32,748 nt of DNA, from positions 1-32,748 of the forward strand of contig JACJNZ010000095.1 in the NCBI GenBank assembly GCA_014695325.1, in the 5' to 3' direction. Source of the DNA: Cyanobacteria bacterium FACHB-502. Lineage in GTDB: Bacteria; Cyanobacteriota; Cyanobacteriia; Elainellales; Elainellaceae. Under the pieces are notes generated by a model that saw nothing but the letters and a program-made list of their open reading frames with translations, searched no databases and had not been told where the DNA came from. The position numbers were made by a program, and so were the translations under genes. Shown piece by piece: positions 14,769 to 21,774 of the stretch. The first letter of the stretch is position 1. Each line of letters opens with the position of its first letter.

Positions 14769-15186
14769 AGAGACTGCTGCGATCTCGACCCTGGCGCAAA
14801 CCACAGCAGGCACAATTCGGCGATCGGCTGGCGTAATTGGCAAACTTGCAGACGCAGCCCAACAGCAGCGCGAACTCGTCACTGACCACGAAGCCGAACG
14901 GCTGGCTCAAATCCTTGACCCCGTTTCGATTCAGGCAGAAATCGCTGCTAAAACCTTGCAAAAGCTGGAGGGAAAAGACTTTATCCCTTTCGAGCTGGAG
15001 GCGATCGAGCTGTCCGAAATTCGGCGATATGTACCGCAGTTGCCTCAATCCTATGCCTCGCAATCGTTGCCCTCGTTGCCTTCCAGCAGCACTCTCAACG
15101 ATGCGATCGAGAGCGAAACGATCTCACCTGGGAAGTCGCAAACGGTAGCGGGGACGGGATTCGGAACGCCGCGCAACGATTCTTAG
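14665..15186 (+). CDS. Hypothetical soluble protein of 173 residues
   Basis: GGAG lies seven bases before the ATG. The N-terminus is Gln/Ser/Thr-rich and probably disordered. The middle is helical (AGVIGKLADAAQQQRELVTDHEAERLAQIL in part, then IQAEIAAKTLQKLEG), and the C-terminus is again low in complexity (Pro/Ser). No signal peptide, membrane helix or family recognised. Second gene of the membrane-system operon; it overlaps the MerR-like gene by 104 bases. Confidence 0.55.
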   Translation: MPQDLSKALALKTSTAQPTQSMSQQSQSQPIAVTEETAAISTLAQTTAGTIRRSAGVIGKLADAAQQQRELVTDHEAERLAQILDPVSIQAEIAAKTLQKLEGKDFIPFELEAIELSEIRRYVPQLPQSYASQSLPSLPSSSTLNDAIESETISPGKSQTVAGTGFGTPRNDS

Positions 15187-15204
15187 GTTGTGCCAAAAAT
15201 TAAC

Positions 15205-15236
15205 GCCCTACCAGAGATTGCAGCCAACGGCAGGGC
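15205..15236 (+). promoter_or_regulatory. Intergenic hairpin A in the membrane-system operon
   Basis: GCCCTACC (15205-15212) pairs with GGCAGGGC (15229-15236) with one mismatch. GCAGGGCA and then ACTCC follow, as in hairpin B at 15591-15624. Each lies between a stop codon and the next ribosome site. Confidence 0.45.
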
Positions 15237-15276
15237 ATCACTCCCAAACTCACCAAAAGCTAGGAGCTACCTAATT

Positions 15277-15579
15277 ATGAACTTCATTCCTCAAATTCTG
15301 CTGTCTGCCTCTCTGTTCGGAATGGCTGCCCCATTCGTTGAGAGTACGCCGATTCAACAATTTCCGATCGATTCGTCGCCCACCTTCCCAGCGCAGAATT
15401 CAATCCCAACTGTTCGCTTAAAGCCCGATCAGTTGCTTGCCGATGCAGGCAGTACCTTTGTTAGTCCGCCTCGCACGATCACCATTACCCCTGGCGGCAA
15501 TCCCCAGCCCTGGCGCGATTCATCAGGTAGGTTCGCAGGTAGCAATCCCTTTGGCTCTGCCCCTCGCAATTTGTACTAA
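15277..15579 (+). CDS. Small exported protein, function unknown
   Basis: 100 residues from ATG 15277, with AGGAG about ten bases upstream; an earlier GTG at 15190 would add 29 residues before the hydrophobic segment and is less likely. MNFIPQILLSASLFGMAAP is a signal peptide or single membrane anchor. The remainder is Pro/Ser/Thr/Asn-rich and low in predicted structure. It lies between two similar intergenic hairpins in the membrane-system operon. Confidence 0.5.
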   Translation: MNFIPQILLSASLFGMAAPFVESTPIQQFPIDSSPTFPAQNSIPTVRLKPDQLLADAGSTFVSPPRTITITPGGNPQPWRDSSGRFAGSNPFGSAPRNLY

Positions 15580-15590
15580 ATCCGAAACTA

Positions 15591-15624
15591 TGCCCTGCTA
15601 GGGACTCAATTCACAAGCAGGGCA
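15591..15624 (+). promoter_or_regulatory. Intergenic hairpin B in the membrane-system operon
   Basis: TGCCCTGCT (15591-15599) and AGCAGGGCA (15616-15624) form a perfect 9-bp stem with a 16-base loop. It is similar to hairpin A in sequence and placement. No U-run follows, so it is not a classical terminator. Confidence 0.55.
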
Positions 15625-15651
15625 CTACTCCAGCAGAGGAGCAATTTAATC

Positions 15652-15834
15652 ATGGAATGGCAAATCGGAACGCAAGTCAGAAACCAGCAAACCGGGGATA
15701 CGGGGAAGGTCGTAGCCGCAAGACAACTTGAGTATGACCCAAGCATTTACTACGACATCCTTGAAAGCTCCGGCATTCTGAGCCGATCGACTCAGGCAAG
15801 CCACGAATACTACGGCTGGAGGGCGATCGGATGA
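15652..15834 (+). CDS. Small beta-rich protein of 60 residues
   Basis: GAGGAG lies upstream of the ATG at good spacing, and the end overlaps the next gene (ATGA). The start MEWQIGTQVRNQQTGDTGKVV resembles small SH3-like barrels; the family is not recognised. No signal peptide. Part of the membrane-system operon. Confidence 0.6.
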   Translation: MEWQIGTQVRNQQTGDTGKVVAARQLEYDPSIYYDILESSGILSRSTQASHEYYGWRAIG

Positions 15835-16667
15835 CTGAGCCAATCAGAAATCAAACCTTTACCGCGATCGCTCTCCAGCAGCGTGGCGGTCCAGTTTCCC
15901 GGTTAAACTTCGGCGCAATCTCTCGCCAGATTCAGCGCGTCAGCATGAAGACCTGGTGCATTGCTGGAGCTGGTGCGATTGGCGTGGGATGTGTCGGAAT
16001 GCTAATGGTGCAAGTCTTCAGGCAGCAGGAAACATCGATCGCCCCAGCCGTAACGACTCCCGGCATTCTGGCGCAGGCTTTCAACCCTCAAACTCTGGCA
16101 GGCATCACGCCAAACACGCCACCGGATGAGGCAGTAGGCAAGCTGTATCAACTCATCCCCAATTATGAGCGAATTCTCTCTGATACGGCATCGACCCACA
16201 TGGACGAAATGCTGAAATATGAAGCAATCCGGTTGAATAATGAGGCACTGAAAGAGGTTCAAGAGTCGCGCTATCAACCAAATGATCCAGCCTTAGATAT
16301 CGACCTGAACAAGTGCCCTGATCAGGTTTCACAGCAGAAATGCGTCCTGCTCAGATTTGCGGGCGATGGCTTGAAGATGGTTCAAGAGGGCACGATCGCC
16401 CGTGATGCTCAAACGGTCACGCTGGGCTACACCCGGTACAGAGCAGCATTGCTTGCACTCTATCCTAGCGAGCCAGTACCTCCTGATAGCTCTATGGTTC
16501 TTCAAGGGCTGCTGAACTATCGCCTGATGGCTTACAGCATCATTCAGCGTTTGCCATCTGCTGACCCGTTCGCAACCAGGCTTGACCCGAAGCTGACGCA
16601 GCAGGACGGAGCCAGCGCGATCGAATCAGCTAACCCTGTCCCTCTCCCTGGATCAGGAGGTCAGTAA
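15831..16667 (+). CDS. Single-pass membrane protein with extracytoplasmic domain
   Basis: 278 residues. An N-terminal cytoplasmic segment of about 38 residues, one membrane helix (WCIAGAGAIGVGCVGMLMVQVF, about 43-64), then an extracytoplasmic domain of about 210 residues, mostly helical, with a Cys pair (CPDQVSQQKC) that could form a disulfide, and a Pro/Ser tail. No family recognised. It overlaps the gene before it by four bases and the ATPase gene after it by one (TAATG), so it is probably made with the ATPase and may be a bitopic partner of it, as VirB10-like or TraB-type scaffolds are in transfer systems. That role is inference. Confidence 0.6.
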   Translation: MTEPIRNQTFTAIALQQRGGPVSRLNFGAISRQIQRVSMKTWCIAGAGAIGVGCVGMLMVQVFRQQETSIAPAVTTPGILAQAFNPQTLAGITPNTPPDEAVGKLYQLIPNYERILSDTASTHMDEMLKYEAIRLNNEALKEVQESRYQPNDPALDIDLNKCPDQVSQQKCVLLRFAGDGLKMVQEGTIARDAQTVTLGYTRYRAALLALYPSEPVPPDSSMVLQGLLNYRLMAYSIIQRLPSADPFATRLDPKLTQQDGASAIESANPVPLPGSGGQ

Positions 16668-18139
16668 TGTATCTCAGCAAAGGGCAGAAGCGCACCATTC
16701 AAGCGGGTTTGATGGGATTGTCAGCAGTGCTGCTGATTCAAGGGGGTTGGAAGGCGATCGCCAACCCTCAAACCTACAGTGCTAGCGACCTGCAAGCCAT
16801 CCATGAACAGGGCATTGAGGGGAAAGCAGTTCGTCTTGCAGGGCAGAAAACTGCTGCTGTGCTGGGTATTGTGCAGATGACTTTTGCTGCTGGATGTCTT
16901 GCCCTTGCTGGGATTGTGGCTGAATCAACTCCTTCCCGTATCCTGCCTAAGCAGCTTGATCCAGCGGACACGCCGCCGGAGCAAATCATCGATCGCAATC
17001 AGACCTTAACCGCGCTACGGCATCGCCTGGTTGAACTGCTGCAAGACCATCCGTGGTTGATGCAGACGATTGCCGCCGAATCGCTGATTATCATTGCGCC
17101 TGCTGGTGCTGGCAAAAGCTCGATCGCCTCTGTGATTGCTTTCCTGCGATCAATCCTGCGGAACCATTCAGTTCATCTGCTAGACCCTCACGCCGCCATC
17201 AATGTTGAGCGGGGAATTTGGTTGATTGGCGATATTTACCAGTCAGAGCAGGAGATTCTAGGGGCAGGCGAAGAAATCACTGCACGGCATAGCCGATCGA
17301 ATCCCTGTACTGCTGTGCTGGATGAATTTGGCTCGCTGGGTGCAGACAAAAACTCCAGAACGGCAAAGTTTGCCTCTGATATCGTGGGCAGTGCGATTCG
17401 AGATAATCGCAAGTTTCACAATCACTTTGTTTTTCTGTGCCACGGTCGATCGAAAGGGCAGATGGGGGGTGAAGCAATGCCCTCCGGTTATCTGGATAGC
17501 TGGACTCACAAAAGCATGGTGCTGGAACTTGAATCCGATTACTCGATGTGGGGTGAAGCTGAGTTTGCCGGACGCGCCCGATTTAAGCCAGCGGGGAAGG
17601 CATTCGATGACGATTCAGCTTACACCTCGATCCAAATTCCCGACTTCCTCAACCCGATCGCCATCCGTCGAGAGTTTCACCAGTTGTTTGCTGTGCTGGG
17701 ACTGACGCAAGCCCAGCATCAGGAGCAGAAGCCGCAGTACAACCCCACTGTGATGAAGCTGATTGATGAGGCGTTGTCTGAGGAGCATCTGAGCGGAGTT
17801 AAGACTTTACTCGATCGGCTTTATCAAGCGTCGGCAGAGGAGACACAATGCACATCGATCGACCCAGCACAGGCAGTTTCTAGCCTGTCTAATAGTGCGG
17901 TTCAGATGTTTCGCTATTACTTCGACAAAGGACAGAAATACATCGATTCGGATGGATGGCTCGAAGTAAAAATTCTTCGGGAAAATTGGGCGAAACATAA
18001 GGGGATTTTGGCGGAGCAGTTCAAGGAAATTCTGGCAGAAACTATATCAACCGAACTTGCACTGATGCAGGAAAATCGCTGGAAGCCAAGAATCGCCAAA
18101 ACTGACCTTCCTCCCGAAGATTCGACAGGCGTGGAGTAA
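16667..18139 (+). CDS. VirD4/FtsK-like membrane P-loop ATPase
   Basis: 490 residues. Two N-terminal membrane helices (about 12-30 and 63-85), then a P-loop domain with Walker A APAGAGKSS (145-153, K150) and Walker B TAVLDEF (215-221). Two membrane helices followed by a RecA-like motor is the layout of coupling proteins (VirD4/TraG/TrwB) and of FtsK/TraB DNA translocases. Residues about 411-475 (MFRYYFDKGQKYI..GWLEVKILRENWAKHKG) look like a winged helix and could bind DNA, as FtsK-gamma does. Directly after its stop lies a cluster of ACGCCT repeats. No relaxase, VirB4 or pilin gene accompanies it. Probably a DNA-pumping ATPase; other AAA-type roles are possible. Confidence 0.65.
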   Translation: MYLSKGQKRTIQAGLMGLSAVLLIQGGWKAIANPQTYSASDLQAIHEQGIEGKAVRLAGQKTAAVLGIVQMTFAAGCLALAGIVAESTPSRILPKQLDPADTPPEQIIDRNQTLTALRHRLVELLQDHPWLMQTIAAESLIIIAPAGAGKSSIASVIAFLRSILRNHSVHLLDPHAAINVERGIWLIGDIYQSEQEILGAGEEITARHSRSNPCTAVLDEFGSLGADKNSRTAKFASDIVGSAIRDNRKFHNHFVFLCHGRSKGQMGGEAMPSGYLDSWTHKSMVLELESDYSMWGEAEFAGRARFKPAGKAFDDDSAYTSIQIPDFLNPIAIRREFHQLFAVLGLTQAQHQEQKPQYNPTVMKLIDEALSEEHLSGVKTLLDRLYQASAEETQCTSIDPAQAVSSLSNSAVQMFRYYFDKGQKYIDSDGWLEVKILRENWAKHKGILAEQFKEILAETISTELALMQENRWKPRIAKTDLPPEDSTGVE

Positions 18140-18262
18140 GGCAGGCGTACAGGCGTTGCTTGCTCTGTCTAGGTTTGAGTACGCCTGACCCTCGATTGTT
18201 ACGCCTGTCACGCCTGACTCCACGCCTGACCCTTACGCCTGTCACGCCTGACCCTCACGCCT
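18127..18262. repeat. ACGCCT repeat cluster downstream of the ATPase gene
   Basis: Seven direct copies of ACGCCT start at 18181, 18201, 18210, 18222, 18235, 18244 and 18257; six extend to ACGCCTG. Three inverted copies (AGGCGT) lie at 18127, 18143 and 18151, the first inside the last codons of the ATPase gene. Candidates are TraB-like recognition sites (clt), replication iterons or an operator array. Confidence 0.75.
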
Positions 18263-18389
18263 AAAGGCGATCGGCTCATAGCAGCCTGAACAAACAAGCT
18301 TTCCAACTATTTCCAAATAAGGGGGTGATAGTGCCCTAGAAACATTGATCGATTTGTCCCTTCAAAACACATTCAGGAGTTAACCAATC

Positions 18390-18782
18390 ATGTCTCAAGA
18401 GACTCATACGACTAATCACAATAGCCCCCGCGATAGTGCTTACAGAGCAGGGCAAGCGACACGCGGAATGGTAGGCGAAATTGCACAGGGAATGCAGGGA
18501 TTCCTCTGGACCATCACTCACCCCGGCAAGTCCTTCCTTCGCACCGTTGGCGTGATCGGAATGTGGTCGGGCACAGCCGCGATCATCGGCGGAGTAGCCT
18601 ATCTCCTGGCAGGACAACCCGGCACAACCAGTTTTGACCTATGGCGACCTGCAACTTGGGGAGCGTCAGCAGTGGATGCAGTGCGCCCTGGCATTAACAC
18701 CGGGCAGCAGCTCATCCGAATGCAGTTGAACGAGACACAGGGACAGCCCGAAGCCCCTGCCAACCCTCAGCCTCGGATGTAA
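18390..18782 (+). CDS. Small membrane protein
   Basis: 130 residues. AGGAG lies about ten bases before the ATG. A polar N-terminus of about 50 residues is followed by a hydrophobic stretch (TVGVIGMWSGTAAIIGGVAYLLAG) that makes one helix or a tight hairpin, then a Pro/Gln-rich tail. No family recognised. The next gene begins four bases later. It restarts the operon after the repeat cluster and is probably a membrane component of the same system. Confidence 0.6.
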   Translation: MSQETHTTNHNSPRDSAYRAGQATRGMVGEIAQGMQGFLWTITHPGKSFLRTVGVIGMWSGTAAIIGGVAYLLAGQPGTTSFDLWRPATWGASAVDAVRPGINTGQQLIRMQLNETQGQPEAPANPQPRM

Positions 18783-18786
18783 GCCA

Positions 18787-19212
18787 ATGTCACGCCTCAT
18801 CGATCGCCTTGACGTAGCTTTGAACCGATGGGGCAGACGCGCTCTCCAGATTGGCTGTATTGCTGCTGTCTGGGGAGTTGCCTACCTTGACCTGAAGGAG
18901 CCAGGCTATCTCAAGCTTTATGACCCGATCCCTTGGAGCCAGATCGATCGCCTCATTGGGAACTGGGGGAGCTGCCCAAGTGCAAACGCGCTGAAAGTCC
19001 CTGGCATTCCTTCGATCGTTCAGTTCTTGCAGATGCCCTCGACGTTAGAAGATTGGCGCAGACGACTCGGCAAGCCAATCTGCCACACCAGCGAGAACGG
19101 CAAAGAGATTTACGTTTGGAAGCTGCAACCCCTCTTCAATCAGCAGCTATTCCTCCGCATTGAGTTTGTGAATAACGTCGCAGTTGGTTACGACTTCCTC
19201 AAACAGAAATGA
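18787..19212 (+). CDS. Membrane-anchored protein of 141 residues
   Basis: One N-terminal membrane helix (LQIGCIAAVWGVAYLDL, about 20-36) followed by an extracytoplasmic domain with two Cys (SCPSAN and ICHTSE) that may pair, and a beta-rich end (EIYVWKLQPLFNQQLFLRIE). The end overlaps the start of the muramidase-protease gene by ATGA, implying coupled synthesis. Family not recognised. A partner of the muramidase fusion is the simplest guess from context. Confidence 0.6.
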   Translation: MSRLIDRLDVALNRWGRRALQIGCIAAVWGVAYLDLKEPGYLKLYDPIPWSQIDRLIGNWGSCPSANALKVPGIPSIVQFLQMPSTLEDWRRRLGKPICHTSENGKEIYVWKLQPLFNQQLFLRIEFVNNVAVGYDFLKQK

Positions 19213-21068
19213 TGCTCGCACCATCCACGCCACCACCAATCGAGGCACTATCGCCCGATCTTCAATTCAAGCTCTGGGAACGGGAACGCAACCGCCTCAA
19301 GCGAAGCTGGATCTTCGCACTGCTGCTGTGCAGTCCTGCGCTCGGGTTCATCGCTGTTAAGCCAGTGAATGACACGGTTTCAGCTATCTACCAGGGAGCG
19401 CAGTTCTTGCACTGGCTCACTGGATTGGTTGCGCCCTCAGACGCAAAAGACCCCAATGCAGTCGATCGCCCTGAAGTGATGGCGTTTCTCGATACGATCG
19501 CCTATGCCGAGGGCACAGAGGGCGATGCAGGCTACAAAACGATCTTTACCCACGCTAAGTTTTCAGGCTTTGATGACCATCCCAGAGAGGTGAAGTGCAG
19601 CGGCAATCTATGCAGCGATGCCAGCGGTCGCTATCAGTTCCTTTCAACAACTTGGGACAGCCAAGTGAAAGCATTGGGATTGAAAGACTTTTCACCCAAA
19701 TCGCAGGACTTAGCCGCGATTCAGCTTTTGAAGGCGAATGGAGCCTACGACAAAATTCTTGCAGGCGATATCGAAGGAGCAATTCAATCAGTTCGATCGG
19801 TTTGGGCAAGCTTTCCCGGCGCAGGCTATGACCAGCCAGAAAAGCCAATGAGCAAGCTGCTGGAGGTCTATCGAGACAGGCTAAGCAATCGGCAGTCGGA
19901 AGCGTCAACAGCTACCAGCAGCACGGCAGCAGGAAAAGCCACCCCATTCAAAGGAATTCAGGTCACATCGGCTAAAGATGCCAGCGGTGAACCGGGATTG
20001 GATTATGTGGTTTCTGGCGGTCAGCGCGGGGCTGAATTTGGGGCACTGGTTGCCGGAAGTGTGGTTGAAGTTGTCGATACGGAAGACTGGGAAACTCACC
20101 TTGAAAAAGGCAGCGGACGCAGAGGTTACGGGAATCTGGTAGTGGTTCGAGCGAAAGACGAGGTATCAGGCGAAGAGATTGATATGCTCTATGCCCACAT
20201 GGACACTGTTGCAGTCCAGAAGGGGCAGCAGGTTTCGATCGGTACGGTGATCGGAACGCAGGGACGGAAAGGCAGTACAACCGCGCCTCACGTTTCTGTG
20301 GACTTTTTTGCACCCGGAACACGGACTGCAAACGCCGCTTCTCTGGCAATGCGCGATCGAATTGCAGGCATCCTACAAACCAATCCTGATTCACTGAATC
20401 AACACCTTCAACCAGAGCAGCCCCCACTCCCGCAGATCTCCCCAGTCACCCAGATTGCCTCTCTAGCAAAGCTGGAGCTGCCACAAGATCTAAAACTGCC
20501 ATCGCTGCCCATACCCAACACCGACCCCGATCGCTTCACCGTCGAAGTGTGGATTCAGACCGATGCAGGAGCAGCCCCAGCAAGCGGAATCATCATCAGA
20601 CAGGATGGCTTGGTGCTGACGAATCACCACGTCATCGCCAATGGGCTGCTGCACGTCAAAACCAAAGACGGGAAGCAATTTACTGGAAAGACGATCGCCA
20701 GTGACAGCAGTTTAGACCTAGCACTCGTTCAACTGGATGGAGTCGCTAACCTGCCTACAGCACCACTGGCGCAATCAGCCAATGTTCAAGCAGGGGATAT
20801 GGTGAAGGCGATCGGGCATCCGATGGGCGCACAGTGGAAGCACACCACAGCCCAGGTAATTGCAACTGATAGCCTATGCGGGGTGAAGGCACTCGATCGA
20901 AAGTGCATCAGAACCCCGTCAGCCTTCCTCTATCCCGGCAACAGTGGCGGACCATTGCTGAACGATCGGGGTGAGGTCATTGGCATCAATCGAGCAATTC
21001 AGGAAAGCACGGGTGAAGGGGTGAGCATTCCAATCGAAGTCTTTCACCAGCAGTTCAGGATGCCATGA
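19209..21068 (+). CDS. GH104 muramidase - degenerate M23 - HtrA-like protease fusion, membrane anchored
   Basis: 619 residues. A membrane helix at about 33-50 is followed by three domains. Residues about 88-225 match lambda endolysin R (GH104 transglycosylase): AYAEGT holds the catalytic Glu (E101), GRYQFLSTTWD and GLKDFSPKSQD are nearly lambda-identical, and WASFPGAGY follows. Residues about 262-370 resemble peptidase M23: YAHM and APHVSVDF survive, but the first zinc ligand pair and the second His of HxH are missing, so it is probably a binding domain. Residues about 445-619 are a trypsin-like HtrA domain with H474 (TNHHV), D503 (SLDLALVQL) and S579 (GNSGGP). It probably cuts murein and proteins outside the membrane for the system encoded upstream; it is the last gene of the operon. 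Confidence 0.85.
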   Translation: MMLAPSTPPPIEALSPDLQFKLWERERNRLKRSWIFALLLCSPALGFIAVKPVNDTVSAIYQGAQFLHWLTGLVAPSDAKDPNAVDRPEVMAFLDTIAYAEGTEGDAGYKTIFTHAKFSGFDDHPREVKCSGNLCSDASGRYQFLSTTWDSQVKALGLKDFSPKSQDLAAIQLLKANGAYDKILAGDIEGAIQSVRSVWASFPGAGYDQPEKPMSKLLEVYRDRLSNRQSEASTATSSTAAGKATPFKGIQVTSAKDASGEPGLDYVVSGGQRGAEFGALVAGSVVEVVDTEDWETHLEKGSGRRGYGNLVVVRAKDEVSGEEIDMLYAHMDTVAVQKGQQVSIGTVIGTQGRKGSTTAPHVSVDFFAPGTRTANAASLAMRDRIAGILQTNPDSLNQHLQPEQPPLPQISPVTQIASLAKLELPQDLKLPSLPIPNTDPDRFTVEVWIQTDAGAAPASGIIIRQDGLVLTNHHVIANGLLHVKTKDGKQFTGKTIASDSSLDLALVQLDGVANLPTAPLAQSANVQAGDMVKAIGHPMGAQWKHTTAQVIATDSLCGVKALDRKCIRTPSAFLYPGNSGGPLLNDRGEVIGINRAIQESTGEGVSIPIEVFHQQFRMP

Positions 21069-21182
21069 GTAAAGCAAAGAGTTCAACCTTGAAGAAAGCG
21101 TGAAGGGTCTTGTTGTCTCTGTATAATCCGAGGTTTACTATTGCAATAACTACCTTGCATCTACCGAGTATTCATTCATCTA

Positions 21183-21647
21183 ATGCAAGGAGATTGTGCT
21201 GGGAATATCAAGACAATTGGTGCTGCTGTCGCTGGGGCAGTGGCGATCGGCTTCGCAAGCCCGGCTTCGGCTCTTACTTTTACTGAAACAACTGATGTAA
21301 GTAATACTGTCGGACTCGAAACCGTATTGGCAGGTGGAACAACTGAAATTCTTGGAACTAATTTTGGGGTGGAAGATGGCGACTTGTTCCGGTTTGCCTA
21401 TGACACTCTAACAACAGCCACTATTGATCTAGATTTTATCTTTGGAGATGCCAATCTACTCCTATTTAAAGGAGCAGGAAATCCACTAGCTGGGGATGAT
21501 GACAACGGTCTAGATTTTGATTCTCAAATTACTTTTACCTTTACCCCTGGTGAATATTTGATTGGTATTGGTCGTAATAATTTTGCTGGTTTTGATGCTA
21601 ATGGCTTTGACATTATTAATGATGACAGCTGTCGCGTACCGCGCTAA
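21183..21647 (+). CDS. Exported beta-rich protein, C-terminus apparently lost
   Basis: 154 residues. A signal peptide (TIGAAVAGAVAIGFASPASA) precedes a beta-sandwich-like, Asp/Gly-rich region (GVEDGDLFRFAYDT, ITFTFTPGEYLIGIGRN) like the pre-peptidase or DVUA0089-type domains of surface proteins in this phylum. These normally end with a PEP- or PTPA-CTERM sorting tail. Here the domain runs into DDSCRVPR and a stop, so the end looks replaced or frameshifted. A TATAAT lies at 21122-21127, without a good -35 box. It may be a decaying gene. Confidence 0.5.
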   Translation: MQGDCAGNIKTIGAAVAGAVAIGFASPASALTFTETTDVSNTVGLETVLAGGTTEILGTNFGVEDGDLFRFAYDTLTTATIDLDFIFGDANLLLFKGAGNPLAGDDDNGLDFDSQITFTFTPGEYLIGIGRNNFAGFDANGFDIINDDSCRVPR

Positions 21648-21774
21648 CTGACACCGATCCTGTGTTATTTGTCCTCAGAATCTAGAACCTTGATTGGTCA
21701 AGGATTAGGAGGAAAGGGCTATCGGCAAAAGGATTGCATCTGCCTTTGTAAACTAGACGATTTCTGGGCAGGAA

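Noticed and set aside
16667-18139. Calling the ATPase a conventional type IV coupling protein of a mobilisable plasmid
   Set aside because: No relaxase, VirB4 or pilus genes are visible in the complete circle, so a standard MOB/T4SS label is unsupported.
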